A model generated the notes under the pieces. It was not told the DNA's origin. It was given only the letters and a program-made list of their open reading frames with translations, and ran no database searches. Shown in pieces: positions 23,879 to 34,379 of a stretch of 36,899 nt of DNA. How positions within the stretch are numbered: the stretch's first letter is position 1; each line of letters starts with the position of its first letter. Source of the stretch: Rikenellaceae bacterium (lineage in GTDB: Bacteria; Bacteroidota; Bacteroidia; Bacteroidales; UBA932). Position numbers and translations under genes: made by a program. The stretch lies in the NCBI GenBank assembly GCA_900769885.1, contig CAAGIG010000001.1, positions 1-36,899 of the forward strand, written 5' to 3'.

Positions 23879-25627
23879 TTAATTTATATAATCAGACAAA
23901 TCTAATTTCACCCCATCGGGCAACATCACACTCAAATCCAAATCGACATAACAATCTTCTGTTATTGCAATCCCCTCTGTATCACCACCCAACAATGCAA
24001 ATCGGACAATCACACCGGCAATATCATAAACTTCATCATTTCGAGGAATTGACAATGAGAAATCCCTTACGACGGGAACTCCCTGCTGATCAGTACCTTT
24101 GACCAAAAGTCCTCTAACAGGTATATCCAGCACTCTGCCATTGCCATCGATAAAATCGGCAGAAAATTCAATATTTACAGGGACAGTGGTTTCCAATGTA
24201 CCGATCAAATCTATTTGCACCATTTCCATAACGGTACCAATCCACTGAGGTAATCCTGTAATGGTATCACACAAAGGCAAATACAAATCATTCCCAAAGC
24301 TCAATGGAACAACCATCTTAAAGTCTGTATTCACAAAATAATCTTTATGAAAATCGAGATAGTGACTTTCACCATCCACATCTGTATGAGCACGAACCTC
24401 CAAATCTACAACCTGAGGTATCGGATGGAACAATTTTTCAATCTCAGCCTGATACCATTGATATGATTCAAATCCCTGAGGCATCTCATTTGAAATACAA
24501 TAAGAGACAGTTGTAAACTCCTGAGATTCATCACAGGAAGGAGATTCCAAAGTCATTTCCAGAACATTTGACTCCACCCCCGGATCGACTGTCACATCCA
24601 AAATAAAAGGGATACCGCTATTGGTGGAAATATCCAACAATGCATAAGAGTTAACAAGGTCAATATTCACTTCCGGACCGGTTAGAATTCCAGGCAATCC
24701 ACTCATTTCCAACGATTCCACAATAGGATCTAAAGACCTGTCGACCAATCCGTAAAAACCGCTCGCCATTATTTTGTCACTGTTTTCGGAAGCGACATCA
24801 AAATGGATATCCAAATAGATATGCTCTCCCAAATAATAGACAATTTCCTCAGGAGGAAACAATACACTCAGATGCTCCAGAACAAAAATATCCTCAAAAA
24901 CAAACTCTCCGTCGGGAGCTATATCGAAAGCCAATTTCTCAATATCTATCTCAGAGAATGTAATATGCCCATCTTTACCCAAATCTCCCTGCAAGAAAAT
25001 ACGCCCCTGAGAAAATGCACCAGACTCCTCGCTCAAACAATACTTTTCAGGCACAGACATCTCAATAACCACGTGAACATCCTCGGGAACTCCGTGTGCA
25101 GAGGTAGTAGTCAAATCGACAGACAATTGAATATGAGCATCTTCAAAGATTATACTATCAATATCCACAAGTCCGTCACTATGAGCCTTGGACAAATCGT
25201 ATTTTAACAAAAGGGTATCAGCACTCTCCAACTCTACCATAATGTAATCTTCAGTCATACGGGAAGGGAGAGTTAAAAAATCATTCGGAATATAAGTATC
25301 CTTCAATATTACCGTATGAAGACCATCAATCGCCACCTCTTCGAGATAATTGGACAAATCAATAGTCTCCTCAACTGAAAAAGGAAACTCCATATAATAC
25401 TCACCCTTTTCAGAAACTTTCAGATTTTCAAACTCCTCTACATAGAGAAAATCACTTATCATAATCTGACCGGTAGAACCTATTGGCAAGGTCAAAGAAT
25501 CTCCCCCTATCTGAATATTCATATCTAGATTTCCTTCAGACAAATCATACTCTCTGGCACAAGAGGAAATAAAAAGAAGTGCCGCCATCAAACAAGCGAC
25601 CACATAAAAACACAACGGATGCTTCAT
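23879..25627 (-). CDS. Large outer membrane-type lipoprotein, unknown function
   Basis: The 582-residue product has a lipoprotein signal with the lipobox ISSC, giving the lipidated Cys23, and the following ARE is compatible with outer membrane sorting. The mature protein is acidic and beta-rich. Its start (LDMNIQIGGDSLTLPIGSTG) resembles a conserved opening I have seen in unnamed Bacteroidota lipoproteins. The repeated ELE/DLSV-type strands suggest several Ig-like or beta-sandwich units, but I cannot name a domain. It has its own -7 box downstream of addA and is followed by the DUF5723 barrel, which suggests that the two form an envelope complex. Confidence 0.75.
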   Translation of the reverse strand: MKHPLCFYVVACLMAALLFISSCAREYDLSEGNLDMNIQIGGDSLTLPIGSTGQIMISDFLYVEEFENLKVSEKGEYYMEFPFSVEETIDLSNYLEEVAIDGLHTVILKDTYIPNDFLTLPSRMTEDYIMVELESADTLLLKYDLSKAHSDGLVDIDSIIFEDAHIQLSVDLTTTSAHGVPEDVHVVIEMSVPEKYCLSEESGAFSQGRIFLQGDLGKDGHITFSEIDIEKLAFDIAPDGEFVFEDIFVLEHLSVLFPPEEIVYYLGEHIYLDIHFDVASENSDKIMASGFYGLVDRSLDPIVESLEMSGLPGILTGPEVNIDLVNSYALLDISTNSGIPFILDVTVDPGVESNVLEMTLESPSCDESQEFTTVSYCISNEMPQGFESYQWYQAEIEKLFHPIPQVVDLEVRAHTDVDGESHYLDFHKDYFVNTDFKMVVPLSFGNDLYLPLCDTITGLPQWIGTVMEMVQIDLIGTLETTVPVNIEFSADFIDGNGRVLDIPVRGLLVKGTDQQGVPVVRDFSLSIPRNDEVYDIAGVIVRFALLGGDTEGIAITEDCYVDLDLSVMLPDGVKLDLSDYIN

Positions 25628-25647
25628 AGTACAATATTTTATCTACA

Positions 25648-25655
25648 CAAAGGTA
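25648..25655 (-). promoter_or_regulatory. -7 box of the lipoprotein-barrel pair
   Basis: TACCTTTG on the minus strand matches TAnnTTTG and lies 20 bp before the ATG at 25627. It sits in the short gap after the addA stop, so the pair can be expressed apart from the repair operon. Confidence 0.5.
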
Positions 25656-25664
25656 AGATAAAAT

Positions 25665-28600
25665 TTATAATACTGAAAACACCTCTTCCAGGCCATCGTT
25701 ATACCATAAAAATCCCTTCACATCACCATATCCCATACTTTGGAGCAATTTCATATAATTGGCCACCTGAGTTTGATAAGAGGAATCCTTTTTATTTCCG
25801 AACTTATAATCGAGAACCACAGCCTTATCTCCAAATATCATAACCCTGTCTGGTCTGTAACTTTCTCCGGAAGCGGTAATAATAGCAGTCTCAGTCATCA
25901 ATTCACAACTGCCATCGAACCAATGGTATTCTGCCACAGATGAGATTTTCTTCGATATCAGATTACACAACACAGAATAGTTCTCAGAAGGAACTTTTCC
26001 CGAAGCGACTGCCCTTTGCACCGCCCCTTTTATATCCTCGGCCACCTTGATTTCCGACATTATTTCGTGCATAACAATACCCTTGGTACGATTGTCATCA
26101 CCATTTTCTGAAGAAAAATACTCATCTCCTTTGAACGAAATCGAAAGTCTCTCTCCTATCGGGATATTAACAAACTTGCTTCCATCAGAAACAGCATCCT
26201 CCTTTATAACTTCAGTTTTCTTTTTATCAGGATTTTCCCACTCACCAATTTCAGTAACTCTACTCTCCAGATGTTTCACAAAGCCTTTTACATATTCATT
26301 TTCAGAATTCTCCAAAAACTCTTTTACATATTGGGCAAATGCATCATTCATATCCTTGACGAAAACCACCAATTGCTCTTTAGCCCTGGTAAATGCTACA
26401 TAATAGATATTCAAAGAATCTATTTCATTTATCATTGCCTCTTTATGATACTCCTGTGCAAAATGGGTCTCCAGCAATGATTTATTAAGTTTCAACGGGA
26501 GAATTGGCAACGAATTATATGGAGAGGGTGCTTTATCCGGCTCAATCCAAAGGAAACTGTCACCTTTCGATGATGGAGCAAAGGAACCTTGTACAAAAGG
26601 AATGATTACCGCCTTGAATTCCAAACCTTTGGACTTATGAATAGTCATCACTCTGATTGCCTCATCCGCATCGGGTGCTGAGATATTCTTGCTCACCCCT
26701 TTCTCATCCCACCATTTAAGGAATCCCACCAAATCGGATCCGCTGTCAGATACAAACTCCAGCAGATTATCCAGGAATGCATTTACAAACGGCAGTTCTT
26801 TATCTGAAATTTCACCCTGTTTTGAGAATATCTCCTCGCAGATATTGTAAAGTGATTTCTCTTTAATATCATCAGGATTCCAATCTTCGGAAAGAAGGTC
26901 AATCTGCTGATTACCGGAACCATCCATCTGCTTCAATACAGCAATAACCTTCTGCACACTCAAAGCACTGGAAAGAAGAAGAGAATCCTCAGTCACAACA
27001 TTATAACCGTTACTGATAAGAAGTTGCGATACTATCTCCCCCTCTTTATTGCTTCTGACAAGTACAGCTATATCTTTTTGCGAATAACCACCATCCATCA
27101 GGTCCTTTACCCTGTCAAGAATCTCTTTCTGGACAAAATCCTGATTTGCCATACTTTTGTTTCCCTCAATCTTAATCAGCTTCACATAGACGTGTCCGTC
27201 TGTTGCCTTTCTCGAAGAATCTATCTTTTGAGCAGCATTGTTGTAAACTGTTCCAAGTGAAGTTCCGGGATATTTTCCTTTGAGTTTTGCATCTACATAT
27301 TCAAAAAGAGAGTTATTGAAATTCACCACATTGACAGAACTTCTCCAATTGTATTCGAGATTTCTGGAATGAATTTTCCTCTGGTCAAAACTCTTGTAGA
27401 TATGCTCATTCAACAAAGACCAGTCAGAGCCTCTCCATCTGTAGATACTTTGCTTCACATCCCCCACCACCAATGACTTGTGGCCATTGTCTATCCCCTC
27501 TCTAATCAAAGGCATAAAATTCTGCCACTGCATATTGGAGGTATCCTGGAACTCATCAAGCAGATAATTATCAATTTGGCCCCCTACTCTTTCATACAGG
27601 AAAGGGGTATCGCTGCCGTCAATTATTCGGGACAAGAAATTTGTAGTTTCTGAAAGAAGCACAAGATTCTTGCTGCGACAATACTCCATAACCTTATCCT
27701 CAATATCTTTGAGAATGCCAAGGATATTTATTGTTTTCCTTACAGCAACAGCCGTATTATAATCTAAAATCTTTTTATTATCAGCCACCTCCAACACCAA
27801 ATCCGCCAAACCCGCAGCAAAAGCCTGTTGAATCTCAGCCATCTTCGGAGATTTTTTGGTCACCAGACAAGAGATTCCCTCATCCTTGAAAGTTAAGAAT
27901 TTCTTAGGAATATCGGGCATCTTACCATTGGCAATTTTATCAAAAAAGAACATAGGAGACTTTGACGCACCACTAAAATCTTCAGGGGCCAATGAATATT
28001 TCTTCATTATACCCTTTGCATCTTCCCCTATTTTCACATACCTCGCCCTGAAATCGGAAACAATTTTATCCAAATGGGCCGACACTTCCGATATCTCATC
28101 TTTCGAAGGCAATTCCCCCCCTATCTTGTTTTTAAGAAGTTTGAACTTCTCTTTGAACAATTCATTGGATAGAGAGAGCAAAGTAGAGGTAACATCCCAA
28201 TTCTTCCCATCTTCCATCTGGGACTTTGATAGTTTGAGGAGCCACTCCAGCAATTTGGGATCACTGTCAACAGAACTCATCAACATATCTACAGCGTAAG
28301 AGAGAACATCGGAGTGGTCCAACTCCACATTGTACGAAGAATATTGTCCTATTTCTCTGGCAAAAGAGCGCATAACCCTTTGGAGAAAACGGTCAATGGT
28401 ACTTACATTGAAATATGAGTAGTCATTCAAAATCGATATCAACAACTTGGATGAGTGTTCCTTTACAAAACCGACAGGGTCAGAACCACCATTTTTCAAC
28501 ACCAGCGGCATCTTTCTCAAAGCATCCAGATAGTTGGATTTGAGGGGATTGGTGGATAAAATGGACAATTCCTTCAGGATACGCTCCTTCATTTCAGAGG

Positions 28601-28745
28601 TAGCCTTATTGGTAAAAGTTACAGCCAGAATTGTTTTATAATTTGAATAGGTATAGACCGATTCCTTAAACAGCATCTGAATATACTGTCCTGTCAATTC
28701 ATAAGTTTTACCGGAACCGGCAGAAGCCTTAACTATCTCTAACAT
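25665..28745 (-). CDS. addA: AddA-like helicase-nuclease subunit (UvrD/Rep superfamily)
   Basis: The 1026-residue SF1 helicase has Walker A ASAGSGKT at 7-14, motif II LLDEFQDT (Asp397), motif V VMTIHKSKGLEF and motif VI YVAFTRAKEQ. A C-terminal PD-(D/E)XK nuclease has RPDRVMIFGDKAVVLDYKFG with Asp979, followed by the QVANYMKLL block. With AddB it should resect double-strand ends to give 3-prime single strands for RecA. It is the last gene of the pdxA operon and starts 3 bp after addB. The Bacteroidota-type subunits are shorter than Bacillus AddA (about 1230). Confidence 0.93.
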   Translation of the reverse strand: MLEIVKASAGSGKTYELTGQYIQMLFKESVYTYSNYKTILAVTFTNKATSEMKERILKELSILSTNPLKSNYLDALRKMPLVLKNGGSDPVGFVKEHSSKLLISILNDYSYFNVSTIDRFLQRVMRSFAREIGQYSSYNVELDHSDVLSYAVDMLMSSVDSDPKLLEWLLKLSKSQMEDGKNWDVTSTLLSLSNELFKEKFKLLKNKIGGELPSKDEISEVSAHLDKIVSDFRARYVKIGEDAKGIMKKYSLAPEDFSGASKSPMFFFDKIANGKMPDIPKKFLTFKDEGISCLVTKKSPKMAEIQQAFAAGLADLVLEVADNKKILDYNTAVAVRKTINILGILKDIEDKVMEYCRSKNLVLLSETTNFLSRIIDGSDTPFLYERVGGQIDNYLLDEFQDTSNMQWQNFMPLIREGIDNGHKSLVVGDVKQSIYRWRGSDWSLLNEHIYKSFDQRKIHSRNLEYNWRSSVNVVNFNNSLFEYVDAKLKGKYPGTSLGTVYNNAAQKIDSSRKATDGHVYVKLIKIEGNKSMANQDFVQKEILDRVKDLMDGGYSQKDIAVLVRSNKEGEIVSQLLISNGYNVVTEDSLLLSSALSVQKVIAVLKQMDGSGNQQIDLLSEDWNPDDIKEKSLYNICEEIFSKQGEISDKELPFVNAFLDNLLEFVSDSGSDLVGFLKWWDEKGVSKNISAPDADEAIRVMTIHKSKGLEFKAVIIPFVQGSFAPSSKGDSFLWIEPDKAPSPYNSLPILPLKLNKSLLETHFAQEYHKEAMINEIDSLNIYYVAFTRAKEQLVVFVKDMNDAFAQYVKEFLENSENEYVKGFVKHLESRVTEIGEWENPDKKKTEVIKEDAVSDGSKFVNIPIGERLSISFKGDEYFSSENGDDNRTKGIVMHEIMSEIKVAEDIKGAVQRAVASGKVPSENYSVLCNLISKKISSVAEYHWFDGSCELMTETAIITASGESYRPDRVMIFGDKAVVLDYKFGNKKDSSYQTQVANYMKLLQSMGYGDVKGFLWYNDGLEEVFSVL

Positions 28746-28748
28746 AAG

Positions 28749-31529
28749 CTATTTCCTATTACAAAGGAGTTTAAAGTTACAATACTCACAATTTTTGACA
28801 TCCTCACAAGGCTTGAAAGTTTCATTCTTATTGAAAATTTCGGTGAAAAGCCCATTCAGTTCTGACTTGAAATTAATAAAATCAGAAACAGAAAGTTTTT
28901 CTGTAAATATCTTATGAGAATAAATCTCTCTGGTATAATATATTGACAGAAACGCTGACGAAGGATCTTTCACAAATCCCAGAAGATTAAGGAGATACAA
29001 ATAGAATTTAAGCTGGAAAATATGATCCGGCAAAATCGATTTGGCATTTACCGTCGATGGAGACTTTCCCGTTTTGTAATCACTTATCCAATAATATCCC
29101 TCCTTAAAATCAATTCTGTCTACAGTTCCTTTTAATTTCAATGGAAAAGCGAATCCCTCGGGAGTCCATTCTGCCTTATATGTCTCCTCAGTTTTTTTGA
29201 CAGTAAATGGAGCTCTGTATGAATCTGTCAACAAAGTATGCTTTGCATAATCTGCAATAAGATAAGATATCAGGATATTTTTCCCTTCGATTTCAGAGAT
29301 ATTCATCTTTTCCTTATAAGCCCTTTTGACCATAGCATTCAAATAGTCACTATTGCCGGCCACTTTACGAAGAAATTCAGCTGTCATATCCCCATTATTT
29401 TCCTTATAGACAGACTCCATCACATAGTGGAAAATATCACCGAAAGAACCTGAGTCAACATCTTCAGAAACCTCCTCATCTTCACGTAGTTTCATCACAT
29501 ACTGAAAATAGAATTTCATCGGACAGGCCTTATATACCAGCAATGAGGATGGAGAATAGTTTATCGTTTTCAGAGATTCCAGAATCTTATCATCCTTAGC
29601 AACTTCTCCGACACCATTCACATCTGAAAGTTGTAGAGGGTATTGGACTATCTTTTTCTCAATCCTGAATTTATGATGATATTCCAGCTGCATAATGTAC
29701 CTACTGAACTCATTTCCACGCATAGAATCTCCCCTTGAATCGTGGATAAAACTGATATTTTTCGCCCGAGCTATTGAACGATAAAAATAGTAGGCAGAAA
29801 TGGCATCCTGAAATTCGTAGGTAGGAAGACCGAAGCCCCTTCTCAGATTATATGGAATAATTGAAGTAGAGACACTTGCACCGGGGAACACCCCCTCATT
29901 CATTGAGAGGACAATTATATTTTCAAAATCGAGACAACGGGTTTCCAAAGGACCCATAATCTGCAATCCGCGCAATGGTTCTCCGCTGAAAGGGATAGAG
30001 ACACTCGCAGAAAGCTGCCTCAACATTCTGAAAAATGTATCCTTTCTGGTTTTCAAAGGGATACTTCCAAGCAAATTCAGACATTTGACAAAACCCAACA
30101 AAAACTCTTTATTGATTTTATCTGCAAACTCAGAGCAAGCCTCCACCACACCAATCAGATATTTCGCAATCGAATTGGAATCAAACAATTCCTCCCCTTC
30201 ACGGGGCAACACAGGGGTAAAGAGCACCTTAAACAAATCATTCACCCCCAACCGTTCTGCAGGAACATAAATCATATTCTCATCTATGATTGCTCTCTTC
30301 AAATCACTGCACTCCTGCGAAAAATTTGACTTTAGAAAGGAATTGGACAACACCTCCATCACCCCTTTGTAATAGAAAGAATAAGAATCCCCTTTCTTTC
30401 TGATTTTATCCTGCATAGAGGCAACAGCCCATATAAAAGGGGTAACACTGCTGTTTGACAAGGAATAACCCATTGTCACATTTATATCCTTAATTCTCTC
30501 AGGAATAGCATTGAGCAATGGGAACAACAGCCTCTCATCGGGAAGAACAATTGCCGTATTTGTCAGATCCTCAGTACCTTTGTCCAAAATATCGTTCAGG
30601 ATATTATGAACATATTTTGCCCCACCTACGGAAGATGGGACAGAAATCAGATTGATTGCAGGTTTCTCATCGGGAACACCGCCATTATCTTCCAATTGAT
30701 ATTTTGAAGGATACCTCCTGACATTGTTCTCCATAAACATAGAGGACCTGTTGAATGGGTCTTTTATCACATCGCCGTAATAATCCCAATAAAAATCGGC
30801 AATACCATCCCTCTGCAATCTGTCGAATAGAGTTTTCTCACACTCACTCAGAGCATTAAGTCCTACAAACACAAGATTTGAGTAATTGCTCAAAGCCTCT
30901 GACAAATAAGAATCATCCTCTTTAACTTTCTCTGCTACAAGACGATATACCATTCCCTCATAAGCATACCCTTCCCTGAGCAAAGACTCTCTGAAATCTG
31001 TATAAATATCGTACAGACTCGTCCATAGCGAAATGAATGCCTTCTCTTTTTCCCCCTCCTGATACTTTATAAGAATACCCCAAAAAGATTCCACCGCCTT
31101 AATCTGCTCAGGTGACATATATGAGTAATGGGAATCTATCTCCTTGAGATCCTTAACATTGGTAAATAGTTTCTGAGCATCCACGAGATATTTGTCAACA
31201 TCGTCGAAGTCGTTCAGAATCATATCTCCCCAATAAAGAAAATCGTCAAATGATTCTTTATAATCCTTGATTACCTTGGCAAATGAGCAATACAATCTGT
31301 AAAGGAGCGTTATCTTATCGAGGACAACGAGCCCTGAAATTGCCCCGAACAGTTCATTAATAGTAGTGAACGATGGGGAAAATACAGGAGCTTCTGCCGT
31401 CTCCGAAAGATATTTTCTGAAGAATAATGAGGAGCGTTTATTGGGAAAAACAAAACAAAAATTTCTAAGTCCCTCTCTGTGATTGGTAATAAACACCTGA
31501 GCGACACTCCGCAAATATTCTTTTCCCAT
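28749..31529 (-). CDS. addB: AddB-like nuclease subunit with iron-sulfur motif
   Basis: The 926-residue partner of AddA has an N-terminal inactive helicase-like part (FVFPNKRSSLFFRKYL). It ends in a PD-(D/E)XK nuclease with GTVDRIDF and YWISDYKTGKS (Asp817). Four Cys placed as in AddB 4Fe-4S nucleases are seen: Cys669 before the nuclease core (ACPMKFYFQ), and Cys914, Cys917 and Cys923 at the very end (spacing C-x2-C-x5-C). It should cut the opposite strand to AddA and recognise a Chi-like site, whose sequence is unknown here. It lies one base after pgi and 3 bp before addA. Confidence 0.92.
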   Translation of the reverse strand: MGKEYLRSVAQVFITNHREGLRNFCFVFPNKRSSLFFRKYLSETAEAPVFSPSFTTINELFGAISGLVVLDKITLLYRLYCSFAKVIKDYKESFDDFLYWGDMILNDFDDVDKYLVDAQKLFTNVKDLKEIDSHYSYMSPEQIKAVESFWGILIKYQEGEKEKAFISLWTSLYDIYTDFRESLLREGYAYEGMVYRLVAEKVKEDDSYLSEALSNYSNLVFVGLNALSECEKTLFDRLQRDGIADFYWDYYGDVIKDPFNRSSMFMENNVRRYPSKYQLEDNGGVPDEKPAINLISVPSSVGGAKYVHNILNDILDKGTEDLTNTAIVLPDERLLFPLLNAIPERIKDINVTMGYSLSNSSVTPFIWAVASMQDKIRKKGDSYSFYYKGVMEVLSNSFLKSNFSQECSDLKRAIIDENMIYVPAERLGVNDLFKVLFTPVLPREGEELFDSNSIAKYLIGVVEACSEFADKINKEFLLGFVKCLNLLGSIPLKTRKDTFFRMLRQLSASVSIPFSGEPLRGLQIMGPLETRCLDFENIIVLSMNEGVFPGASVSTSIIPYNLRRGFGLPTYEFQDAISAYYFYRSIARAKNISFIHDSRGDSMRGNEFSRYIMQLEYHHKFRIEKKIVQYPLQLSDVNGVGEVAKDDKILESLKTINYSPSSLLVYKACPMKFYFQYVMKLREDEEVSEDVDSGSFGDIFHYVMESVYKENNGDMTAEFLRKVAGNSDYLNAMVKRAYKEKMNISEIEGKNILISYLIADYAKHTLLTDSYRAPFTVKKTEETYKAEWTPEGFAFPLKLKGTVDRIDFKEGYYWISDYKTGKSPSTVNAKSILPDHIFQLKFYLYLLNLLGFVKDPSSAFLSIYYTREIYSHKIFTEKLSVSDFINFKSELNGLFTEIFNKNETFKPCEDVKNCEYCNFKLLCNRK

Positions 31530-31530
31530 A

Positions 31531-32835
31531 TTACAATCTCTCCCTTATCTTCTTGGATTCTTCTTCGTATCCGGGTTTATCGAGCAATGCAAACATATTT
31601 TTCTTGTAAGCCTCTACTCCAGGCTGGTCAAAAGGATTGACACCCAACATATAAGCAGAAACGCCACAAGCCTTTTCAAAGAAGAAGAACAACTCACCGA
31701 TATTATATTCATCGATTCTCTCCATCTCGATTCTCAAATTGGGAACACCACCGTCGATATGTGCCAGACGGGTTCCCAACTCTGCCATACTGTTGCAATG
31801 CTCCATATTGGAACCTGCAAGGAAATTCAAACCATCCAAATCACTTGGATCATTATTGATTTTCAACTCTCTGGCAGCATTTGCCACAGAAAGAACTGTC
31901 TCGAACAAAATTCTCTCACCGTCCTGGATATATTGTCCCATAGAGTGCAAATCGGTAGTAAAATTGACCGAAGCAGGGAAAATTCCTTTTCCCTCTTTAC
32001 CCTCAGACTCACCATAAAGTTGTTTCCACCACTCACCGATATATTGGAGTTTGGGATTGTAATTTACAAGAATTTCAATCTTCTTTCCCTGATTATAAAG
32101 TTCATTTCTTGCAGCAGCATAAAGGATTGCGGGGTTTTCGGCACCCTTAACTGCACATTGGCGGGCCATATCTGCAGCACCTTTCAACATTTTACGGATA
32201 TCAAATCCTGCAAGTGCAATTGGCAAAAGACCCACAGGGGTCAAAACAGAGAAACGGCCACCCACATTGTCAGGAATCACAAAAGTTTTGTAACCTTCAC
32301 CGTCAGAGAGGGTTTTCAAAGCACCGCGAGCCTTGTCGGTCACAGCCACAATTCTTTCCGAAGCCTCTTCCTTGCCATATCTGTTTTCAATATGTTCTTT
32401 AATGATACGGAACGCTACCGCAGGTTCTGTAGTAGTACCAGATTTTGAAATAACCACACAAGCTATCGATTTGTCAGAGATAAAGTCCAGCAACTCCGAA
32501 TGATACTCTTGTGAAAGATTGTGTCCTGCAAAGACAACTCTCATTTTATGTGGTTCTACATCTGCACTGAAAGTATGAGAAAGTGCCTCAATTGCACATT
32601 TTGCACCAAGATAAGAACCTCCGATTCCAATTACAACAACCACTTCCACACCTTTCTCTTTCCACTCTCTGACCACCTCTTCACATCCCGCAATCACCGA
32701 TTCAGGGGTATGTTCAGGAAGATCCATCCATCCCAAAAAGTCATTTCCTCTTCCATTTCTGCTTTCCAATACTTCAAACGCCTTTACTGCGCCTTCCAAA
32801 GCACTCTCTTGTGCCGATGCATATACTTTAATCAT
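31531..32835 (-). CDS. pgi: Glucose-6-phosphate isomerase
   Basis: The 434-residue protein has all phosphoglucose isomerase signatures: VIGIGGSYLGAKCAIEAL, SKSGTTTEPAVAFRII for phosphate binding, GGRFSVLTPVGLLPIA, the base-carrying region around LAGSNMEHCNS, and QPGVEAYKKNMF with the conserved Lys near the C-terminus. It interconverts glucose-6-phosphate and fructose-6-phosphate in the cytosol. The length fits the short bacterial form (as in Bacillus) rather than the E. coli form of about 550. It lies 21 bp after gpsA and one base before addB, inside the six-gene run. Confidence 0.97.
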   Translation of the reverse strand: MIKVYASAQESALEGAVKAFEVLESRNGRGNDFLGWMDLPEHTPESVIAGCEEVVREWKEKGVEVVVVIGIGGSYLGAKCAIEALSHTFSADVEPHKMRVVFAGHNLSQEYHSELLDFISDKSIACVVISKSGTTTEPAVAFRIIKEHIENRYGKEEASERIVAVTDKARGALKTLSDGEGYKTFVIPDNVGGRFSVLTPVGLLPIALAGFDIRKMLKGAADMARQCAVKGAENPAILYAAARNELYNQGKKIEILVNYNPKLQYIGEWWKQLYGESEGKEGKGIFPASVNFTTDLHSMGQYIQDGERILFETVLSVANAARELKINNDPSDLDGLNFLAGSNMEHCNSMAELGTRLAHIDGGVPNLRIEMERIDEYNIGELFFFFEKACGVSAYMLGVNPFDQPGVEAYKKNMFALLDKPGYEEESKKIRERL

Positions 32836-32856
32836 ATTATTAAGAATTTTTAGGTT

Positions 32857-33870
32857 TTACATTAAACGGTCCTGCAGTTTTTTCATAACGGAAACAGCAT
32901 ATTTCCTTTCGTACAAAATAGAATAGACAGCCTCTGCAATAGGCATATCAATATTGAGATTCTTATTTATTTCGTGAATTGCCTTACAAGCATAATACCC
33001 CTCAGCCACCTGATTCATCTCCATCATAGCACTGTGGACAGAGTACCCTTTGCCAAGCATACTACCGAAAGTACGGTTCCTCGAAAAAGGAGAATTGCAG
33101 GTAACCAGCAAATCGCCGAGATAAGCAGATAAGGAGGTATTCCTGTAAGTACCTGGTTTGGTAGTATTTATAAACTCCTTCATCTCTCTGAAACAACTTG
33201 CAATCAAAACAGCCATAAAATTATCACCGTAACCGATACCATACGAAATACCTGTTGCAATGGCATATACATTTTTCAAAGCCGCAGCATATTCCACCCC
33301 GTAAATATCGGTGCAGGGAACCGTCTTGACAAAATGATTTCTGAAGAATTTGCAGAGATATTCAGCAACCTCCTGATGCTTTGAAGACAATGTCACATAG
33401 GACAAACGCTCCATCCCGATTTCCTCTGCGTGGCAAGGGCCGCTGATGACTCCGATACGGTCAAAAGGGATATTGTGGACATTGTGGAAATACTCGGCAA
33501 TAGTGTAATGTTCCTCGCCCACAAAACCTTTCACAGCAGAAATCAGCAATTTCCCGTCATAAGACGCAGTAATCTGCGAAACCTGCGAAATGAAATAAGC
33601 GGAAGGAACTGCAAAAATTATAATATCCGATTCCTCGACCACTTTATTTATATCATTGGTTATAAAGAACTTATTAGCATCAAGTTCTACCGATGAAAGA
33701 TATTTGGAATGATGATGATACTGCTTTATATGCTCAATCGCATCGGTATCTCTCATATACCAATTCAACTTTCTGTTATTCACCGAAAGGAGTTTCACAT
33801 TGGCAGTAGCAAAACTACCACCTCCAATCACTCCAAATACAGGATCTTCCTTTTTCAATAAGTTCTCCAT
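32857..33870 (-). CDS. gpsA: NAD(P)-dependent glycerol-3-phosphate dehydrogenase
   Basis: The 337-residue protein has an N-terminal Rossmann motif GVIGGGSFATANV (about 13-25), the AVPSAYF block and the AVKGF motif. The catalytic Lys lies in YAAALKNVYAIATGISYGIG, and a substrate region is present around NRTFGSMLGKG. It reduces dihydroxyacetone phosphate to sn-glycerol-3-phosphate for phospholipid synthesis. It lies 10 bp after rnhA and 21 bp before pgi. The two triose/hexose phosphate enzymes next to each other suggest a metabolic core to this operon. Confidence 0.95.
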   Translation of the reverse strand: MENLLKKEDPVFGVIGGGSFATANVKLLSVNNRKLNWYMRDTDAIEHIKQYHHHSKYLSSVELDANKFFITNDINKVVEESDIIIFAVPSAYFISQVSQITASYDGKLLISAVKGFVGEEHYTIAEYFHNVHNIPFDRIGVISGPCHAEEIGMERLSYVTLSSKHQEVAEYLCKFFRNHFVKTVPCTDIYGVEYAAALKNVYAIATGISYGIGYGDNFMAVLIASCFREMKEFINTTKPGTYRNTSLSAYLGDLLVTCNSPFSRNRTFGSMLGKGYSVHSAMMEMNQVAEGYYACKAIHEINKNLNIDMPIAEAVYSILYERKYAVSVMKKLQDRLM

Positions 33871-33880
33871 TGCAATATTT

Positions 33881-34378
33881 TTAAATCAAACTTCCGTTTT
33901 CTATAAGTTGTTCCGCACCACTATCGACACTCGCCTTTGAAGGGGAATCGATAGCCATTTGTGCCGATGCCACCGCCATTTGGTCGCATCTGTTGTTGTC
34001 GGGATTCTCAGCGTGTCCTTTTACCCAGTGGAAAGTGACATTGCGTTTGCGATAAATCAATAAAAACCTTCTCCACAAATCGGCATTGAGACGTTTGGCA
34101 AAACCTTTTCTCTCCCAGCCGAAAACCCAACCTTTATTCACTGCATCGATAACATACTTTGAATCACTGTAAAGATGAATCTCGGCATCCTCCCACTTGA
34201 CACTCTCCAAAGCGACAATCACTGCCAGAAGTTCCATCCTGTTATTTGTTGTCAAAAGGAAACCTTCCGACACTTCTTTATAATGCTCCCCACATTTGAA
34301 GACAATTCCATACCCGCCAGGTCCCGGATTTCCCTTCGAAGAGCCATCTGTAAAAATCGTAATAGGTGGCCTGGACAT
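33881..34378 (-). CDS. rnhA: Ribonuclease HI
   Basis: The 165-residue protein has the complete catalytic set: Asp11 in FTDGSSKGNPG, Glu49 in NNRMELLA, Asp72 in LYSDSKYV and Asp132 in NNRCDQMA. His122 in VKGHAENPDNNR is the assisting histidine. A basic handle segment (WERKGFAKRL) is also present. It removes RNA from RNA-DNA hybrids. The gene starts one base after pdxA and lies in the same operon as addA/addB. The C-terminal tail of about 25 residues is variable. Confidence 0.96.
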   Translation of the reverse strand: MSRPPITIFTDGSSKGNPGPGGYGIVFKCGEHYKEVSEGFLLTTNNRMELLAVIVALESVKWEDAEIHLYSDSKYVIDAVNKGWVFGWERKGFAKRLNADLWRRFLLIYRKRNVTFHWVKGHAENPDNNRCDQMAVASAQMAIDSPSKASVDSGAEQLIENGSLI

Positions 34379-34379
34379 A

